A stretch of DNA of 45,980 nucleotides from Burkholderiales bacterium. GTDB taxonomy: Bacteria > Pseudomonadota > Gammaproteobacteria > Burkholderiales > Burkholderiaceae_E. Of this stretch, positions 42,347 to 45,980 are shown in pieces; the first letter of the stretch is position 1; the number at the start of each line of letters is the position of its first letter. Below the pieces are notes generated by a model. It was given only the letters and a program-made list of their open reading frames with translations, did not search any database and was not told the origin of the DNA. Both the position numbers and the translations under genes were made by a program. The stretch spans positions 1-45,980 of the forward strand of contig SYIM01000003.1 of NCBI GenBank assembly GCA_005798775.1, in the 5' to 3' direction.

Positions 42347-43348
42347 TTACGCCGCTGCGTCGGGTTCGGCTGCGACGCGTTTCTTGATGGGACGGATTGC
42401 GCGCCTCGTGGGGTCGCGACGGGCGTCGCCGTTGGAGGTTTCACCGGCAGACGGGGCCTTCGCCGCCGCGCTTGACCTTGCTGCGGCCGATGCCGCCGCC
42501 GCGCTCGACCTTGCTGCCGCCGATGCCGCCGCCGCCTCGGCCGCCACCACATGCCGCTGAAGAAGGGCGATCAGCCCTGAAAACACCTTGGGCGTGCCTG
42601 CCACGATCTGCTCGGAAAACAGGTAATCGCCGTCGGCACCGAAATTACCCACCATTCCGCCCGCCTCGGTAATGAGGAGGCTGCCAGCCGCCGCATCCCA
42701 GGGCGCGAGGCCCAGTTCAAAGAACCCATCGAGGCGACCAGCAGCAACATAGGCGAGATCGAGTGCCGCAGCCCCGGGGCGACGAAGGCCCGCGGCCCGC
42801 TCCATGACCACCCGCATCATGGCGAGGTAACCATCGAGCATGTCGAGCTTTCGAAATGGAAAGCCGGTTCCGATCAGAGACTCTTCAATGCGGATCCGCT
42901 TCGAGACCCGGATTCGCCTGCCATTGAGATAGGCTCCTCGACCACGCGAAGCGGTGAAGAGCTCATCTCGCGACGGGTCGTACACCACCGCCTGGGTGAC
43001 CACGCCCTTCTGCATGAGTGCGATGGACACCGCGTATTGCGGAAAGCCGTGAATGAAATTTGTGGTGCCATCGAGGGGGTCGATGATCCAGATGTGTTCA
43101 GCCTCGCGGGGATGGCCCGCAGCGCCTTTGGGATCGTGGCCTGATTCTTCGGCGAGGATAGAATGGTTCGGATAAGCGGTGCGTAGCACCTCGATGATGG
43201 CCTCTTCCGACGCGCGATCGACTTCTGTGACGAAATCGTTGCGCTGTTTTCGGGCCACCGCCAGCGTGTCAAGGTCGAGGCTGGCCCGGTTGATGATTCG
43301 GCCGGCCTGCCGAGCGGCCCGAACCGCGATGTTGAGCATCGGATGCAT
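42347..43348 (-). CDS. suhB: inositol-1-monophosphatase with Ala-rich basic C-terminal tail
   Basis: Residues 1-267 form a typical inositol monophosphatase (SuhB). Metal ligands are Glu67 (LAEESG), Asp90 and Asp93 ([12 protein letters not shown]) and Asp218 ([11 protein letters not shown]). The enzyme removes phosphate from inositol monophosphate, and in E. coli SuhB also acts in ribosomal RNA transcription complexes. After IALLQRHVV the protein has a tail of about 66 residues that normal SuhB lacks. It consists of two copies of [11 protein letters not shown], an acidic/Ser stretch and basic [16 protein letters not shown]. Such a tail may bind RNA or DNA. It ends next to the 12-bp tandem repeats and is divergent from trmJ. 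Confidence 0.9.
   Translation of the reverse strand: MHPMLNIAVRAARQAGRIINRASLDLDTLAVARKQRNDFVTEVDRASEEAIIEVLRTAYPNHSILAEESGHDPKGAAGHPREAEHIWIIDPLDGTTNFIHGFPQYAVSIALMQKGVVTQAVVYDPSRDELFTASRGRGAYLNGRRIRVSKRIRIEESLIGTGFPFRKLDMLDGYLAMMRVVMERAAGLRRPGAAALDLAYVAAGRLDGFFELGLAPWDAAAGSLLITEAGGMVGNFGADGDYLFSEQIVAGTPKVFSGLIALLQRHVVAAEAAAASAAARSSAAAASAAARSSAAAKAPSAGETSNGDARRDPTRRAIRPIKKRVAAEPDAAA
42474..42539 (-). repeat. two 33-bp repeats in the suhB tail
   Basis: Two near-identical 33-base units, starting on the plus strand at 42474 and 42507, encode the repeated 11-mer [11 protein letters not shown] (residues 272-293). Only a couple of bases differ between them, so the duplication is recent or selected. 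Confidence 0.75.
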
Positions 43349-43385
43349 GAACGCGTCCTGAAATCGATCATTTTAAGGGAAGCCG

Positions 43386-44177
43386 ATGCACGGGCTGCAG
43401 TTCGATCCACCGGAAGCGTTTTCAAGAATCCGTTTCGTGCTAGTTCAGCCCAGTCATCCGGGCAATGTTGGGGCCACTGCCCGCGCCATGCGGGTGATGG
43501 GGTTTAAGCAGTTGGTGTTGGTCGACCCGCGCTTTCCCGATGTGCTTTTGCACCCGGACGCGATCGCCTTTGCGAGTAACGCCGCCGGAGTGCTGGCGCA
43601 CGCCCGGGTGCATGCCACGCTGGAAGAAGCGCTGGCACCGGTGTCGTTTGCTGTGGCGGTCAGTGCGTCATCGCGCGAGTTTGGCGCCACGCCGCAGACG
43701 CCTTCCGCGGCTGCGCGCGAAGCCCTGCGCGAACTGTCGATCGATGGCGTTCATCAGGTGGCGTTTGTGTTTGGTCCGGAGCGCACCGGACTTTCCATTG
43801 AATCGGTGGGCCGTTGTCAGGCGGTCACGTCGATTCCGACCGCGCCTGGCCATGGTTCGCTCAACCTGGCGCAGGCCGTGCAGGTGATGGCCTACACGCT
43901 TTCCTGCGAGGTTGCCACGCCCATCGAGCCCGATTTGCCGTGGCAAGGACGCCTCGCTACGCATGAAGCGGTCGAGCGGGTCTTCGAACACCTGGAGCGC
44001 TCCATGGTGGCGATCGGCTTCATCGATCCCCGGCATCCCAAGAAACTCATGCCGAGGCTCAGGCGGCTGCTGTCGCGCACTCGGCTCGAGATGGAGGAGG
44101 TCGATATCCTGCGCGGCATCTGCACCCAGATCGACCGACAGGCGGCGCTTCTTGATAAGGCGCGTCGCCAACCCTGA
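43386..44177 (+). CDS. trmJ: tRNA (cytidine/uridine-2'-O-)-methyltransferase TrmJ
   Basis: This 263-residue SPOUT methyltransferase contains [20 protein letters not shown] at the N-terminus, the AdoMet-knot motifs [12 protein letters not shown] and [16 protein letters not shown], and a C-terminal extension typical of TrmJ ([12 protein letters not shown]-like [18 protein letters not shown]). TrmJ 2'-O-methylates position 32 of several tRNAs. It is divergent from suhB and followed by cysE, an order common in this group of bacteria. Confidence 0.92.
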   Translation: MHGLQFDPPEAFSRIRFVLVQPSHPGNVGATARAMRVMGFKQLVLVDPRFPDVLLHPDAIAFASNAAGVLAHARVHATLEEALAPVSFAVAVSASSREFGATPQTPSAAAREALRELSIDGVHQVAFVFGPERTGLSIESVGRCQAVTSIPTAPGHGSLNLAQAVQVMAYTLSCEVATPIEPDLPWQGRLATHEAVERVFEHLERSMVAIGFIDPRHPKKLMPRLRRLLSRTRLEMEEVDILRGICTQIDRQAALLDKARRQP

Positions 44178-44275
44178 GCGAGCAAGGTTTCCCGTCAGCG
44201 CCTAAACTCACGCCCTTTGAGAGGGACGGACCCGCGAGCGGCGTCCGTGCCGAAGCCGACCTGGCCCGGAGTGCA

Positions 44276-45031
44276 ATGATCATGCTCGAGCGACTGCGCG
44301 ACGACATCGCAGCGGTGAGAGAGCGCGACCCAGCAGCGCGTTCAACGCTCGAGGTGTGCCTGTGTTATCCGGGTATTCACGCGCTCGCGTTCCATCGTCT
44401 GGCCAACCGCCTGTGGCAGGCGCGCTGGACCATCGCAGCGCGCTGGGTTTCGCATCTGAGCCGTTTCCTCACCGGTATTGAGATCCATCCCGGCGCGACC
44501 ATCGGACGGCGAGTGTTCATCGATCATGGCATGGGCGTTGTGATCGGCGAGACTGCCGAGATTGGCGACGATTGCACCATCTACCAGGGGGTCACCCTGG
44601 GCGGTACTTCGCTGGTACGCGGATCAAAGCGTCACCCTACCCTCGCACCCGGGGTGGTAGTGGGGGCAGGCGCCAAGGTTTTGGGGCCTTTTACTGTGGG
44701 AGAGGGCGCGCGCATCGGCTCCAATTCGGTGGTGGTAAAGGAAGTCCCCCCCGGCGCTACCGCGGTGGGCGTTCCGGCACGGGTGATCGAGAGCGAGGAA
44801 GCACAGCGCCGCGAGGCCCGGGCTGCGAAGATGGGCTTCTCCGCCTATGCGGTAACGCAGTCAGCCGACGACCCGCTGGTGATCGCGCTGCACCGACTCA
44901 TCGATCATGTCGCCGATCAGGATCGGCAGATCGAGGCGCTTCAGCAGGCGCTCAGCAAGTTAGGGGCGAATGTGACGCGCGGAGAGTCCCATCTTCTTGA
45001 CGTAAAAACGCTCACGCGGCTGGTAGATTAG
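44276..45031 (+). CDS. cysE: serine O-acetyltransferase
   Basis: This 251-residue protein matches CysE. The N-terminal helical domain has [18 protein letters not shown]. The left-handed beta-helix hexapeptide repeats run from [20 protein letters not shown] to [28 protein letters not shown] and a C-terminal helical extension of about 65 residues follow. It acetylates serine with acetyl-CoA to O-acetylserine, the precursor of cysteine. ATGs at 44276 and 44282 are both possible. The second is the common family start and has better spacing from GGAG. Its stop overlaps the convergent lpxH by 20 bases. Confidence 0.92.
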   Translation: MIMLERLRDDIAAVRERDPAARSTLEVCLCYPGIHALAFHRLANRLWQARWTIAARWVSHLSRFLTGIEIHPGATIGRRVFIDHGMGVVIGETAEIGDDCTIYQGVTLGGTSLVRGSKRHPTLAPGVVVGAGAKVLGPFTVGEGARIGSNSVVVKEVPPGATAVGVPARVIESEEAQRREARAAKMGFSAYAVTQSADDPLVIALHRLIDHVADQDRQIEALQQALSKLGANVTRGESHLLDVKTLTRLVD

Positions 45032-45788
45032 GTAAAACGCTCTCCCACCCTTCCGCCCCCACCCTCAACACCCCGCCTCGGCCGCTCGCCGCGAGCCAGT
45101 CGGGCAGCACCCAGCGCTCAAGTCCCTCGCCCAGGGAATAACTCCCCGGCCGGTGCGTGTGTCCATGAATCGCCCGCCGAACTCCCGCAGTGATGAGCGC
45201 AGCGCGCACCGCTGCCTCGTTCACGTCGCCGATATCGTGCCCCTGTTTGTTCCGCTCACTCTGCGTGCGCATCTCGCGGGCAATCGCCAAGCGCTCAGCG
45301 AGCGGCCGCGACAGAAAACGCGCTTGCCAGCCTTCGCTACGCACCTCGGTGCGAAACCGCTGATAGGCGTGGTCATCGGTGCACCAGGCATCGCCGTGGG
45401 CAAGGAGCACTGGCTCACCGAACAACTCCACCAAGGTGGGGTCGTCGAGCAACAGGGCACCGCAGCGCTCGGGCCAGGCGAGGTCGGGCCCGTCGCTCCC
45501 CAACAGGAAGTCGCGGTTGCCGCGCATGAGCGCTACGCGCACGCCCTGGTTCACGAGTCCCTTCAGGCGCTCGCCCAGTGCAGCCGCGACCTGATCGGGC
45601 TGATCGTCGCCCACCCAGGCCTCGAAGATGTCGCCTAACAAAAATAAATGGGTGATGGACGAGGCCTGCGCGTCCAGCGCCTTGAAAAATTGCGCGGCGG
45701 TGTTGGGGTCGTGATCGCCCAGGTGCATGTCCGAGGCGAAAAGGGCTACCTCGCCCGCACCGACACTCAGCCGCGCCGCACGACTCAC
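45012..45788 (-). CDS. lpxH: UDP-2,3-diacylglucosamine diphosphatase
   Basis: This 258-residue calcineurin-like phosphoesterase has [11 protein letters not shown] (Asp and His metal ligands), [34 protein letters not shown] and [10 protein letters not shown], in the LpxH order. It cleaves UDP-2,3-diacylglucosamine to lipid X and UMP in lipid A synthesis. The start is GTG at 45788 overlapping the ppiB stop by three bases, so it is translationally coupled to ppiB. The C-terminus overlaps cysE by 20 bases. Confidence 0.93.
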   Translation of the reverse strand: MSRAARLSVGAGEVALFASDMHLGDHDPNTAAQFFKALDAQASSITHLFLLGDIFEAWVGDDQPDQVAAALGERLKGLVNQGVRVALMRGNRDFLLGSDGPDLAWPERCGALLLDDPTLVELFGEPVLLAHGDAWCTDDHAYQRFRTEVRSEGWQARFLSRPLAERLAIAREMRTQSERNKQGHDIGDVNEAAVRAALITAGVRRAIHGHTHRPGSYSLGEGLERWVLPDWLAASGRGGVLRVGAEGWESVLPNLPAA

Positions 45789-45980
45789 TTGCCGCCGACC
45801 ACCGTGATCGACTCAATCACCACCGGCTCCGCGGGCACATCGGCCATCGGGCCCATGCGCGTCGTCTTCACGCCCTTGATGGCATTCACCACCTCCATGC
45901 CCTTGATCACTTTCCCGAATACCGCATAGCCATGGCCATCGGGTTTCGGGTGATTGAGCATATCGTTGTCGGCGACGTTG
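45785..45980 (-). CDS. ppiB: peptidyl-prolyl cis-trans isomerase B, C-terminal fragment
   Basis: The last 64 codons of a cyclophilin-type isomerase run in from the right edge. The text contains NVADNDMLNHPKPDGHGYAV, FGKVIKGMEVVNAIKGVKT and the C-terminal PAEPVVIESITVVGG. FGKV-x-x-GM-x-VV is the family hallmark. The stop is at 45785-45787 on the minus strand, within the lpxH start. The ppiB-lpxH pair is a common arrangement in betaproteobacteria. Confidence 0.92.
   Translation of the reverse strand, partial: NVADNDMLNHPKPDGHGYAVFGKVIKGMEVVNAIKGVKTTRMGPMADVPAEPVVIESITVVGGK

Noticed and set aside
41914-42552. Minus-strand frame with Ser-Ala-Pro-Arg repeats
   Set aside because: The repeats are just the 12-bp array read in another frame across soxG and the suhB tail.

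Overview
The window is visibly GC-rich and tightly packed, with genes on both strands and no stretch over about 250 bases without a gene. It looks like a betaproteobacterium of the Burkholderiales. The reasons are two complete TRAP transporter sets, a Bug-type (TTT) solute receptor, many stand-alone catabolic enzymes, and the housekeeping block suhB-trmJ-cysE-lpxH-ppiB at the right end. This placement rests on gene content only. I recognised no rRNA or tRNA gene, no CRISPR array and no insertion sequence.

Layout. (1) 1-2429, minus strand: an amidase, an Fe(II)/2-oxoglutarate dioxygenase and the first 42 codons of mutS. (2) 2654-7332, plus strand: a TRAP operon (dctP, an alpha/beta-hydrolase lacking its nucleophile serine, dctQ, dctM, an NAD-dependent epimerase). 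(3) 7389-14099: a hypothetical protein with two SH3-like segments, a YfcG-type thiol transferase, an SbtA-family permease with a divergent LysR regulator, kynureninase, and a subtilisin-like lipoprotein. (4) 14332-26243: an accessory catabolic region with an orphan molybdenum hydroxylase large subunit, a second amidase, a TRAP operon ending in a TetR gene, and a divergent operon of Rieske dioxygenase alpha and beta subunits, the C-terminal remnant of a short-chain dehydrogenase, and a one-piece fusion of an arylformamidase-like hydrolase with a zinc deaminase. A Bug receptor follows. (5) 26356-28815: an SMP-30 lactonase and a class II aldolase, convergent, split by a small toxin-antitoxin cassette bounded by a perfect 28-bp direct repeat that holds the stop codons of both neighbours. 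(6) 28898-30895: a divergent NAD-dependent DNA ligase. (7) 30944-36964, minus strand: an ABC receptor and permease without ATPase, a creatininase-family hydrolase, two glutathione transferases, an HD-domain protein, an AhpD-like protein and a second Fe(II)/2OG oxygenase. (8) 37074-42238, plus strand: soxBDAG, heterotetrameric sarcosine oxidase. (9) 42347-45980: suhB (with an Ala-rich basic tail), trmJ, cysE, lpxH and the end of ppiB.

How it fits together. Most genes import and break down small nitrogen-containing or carboxylated compounds. Two divergent units look like coherent pathways: TRAP/TetR against Rieske/remnant/hydrolase-deaminase around the repeat-rich gap at 21386-21631, and ABC/creatininase/oxygenases against sarcosine oxidase around a strong hairpin at 37018-37049. 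The best candidates for undescribed biology are the hydrolase-deaminase fusion operon, the HD-oxygenase/2OG-oxygenase/creatininase operon facing sarcosine oxidase, and the precisely inserted toxin-antitoxin cassette. No substrate can be named from sequence alone.
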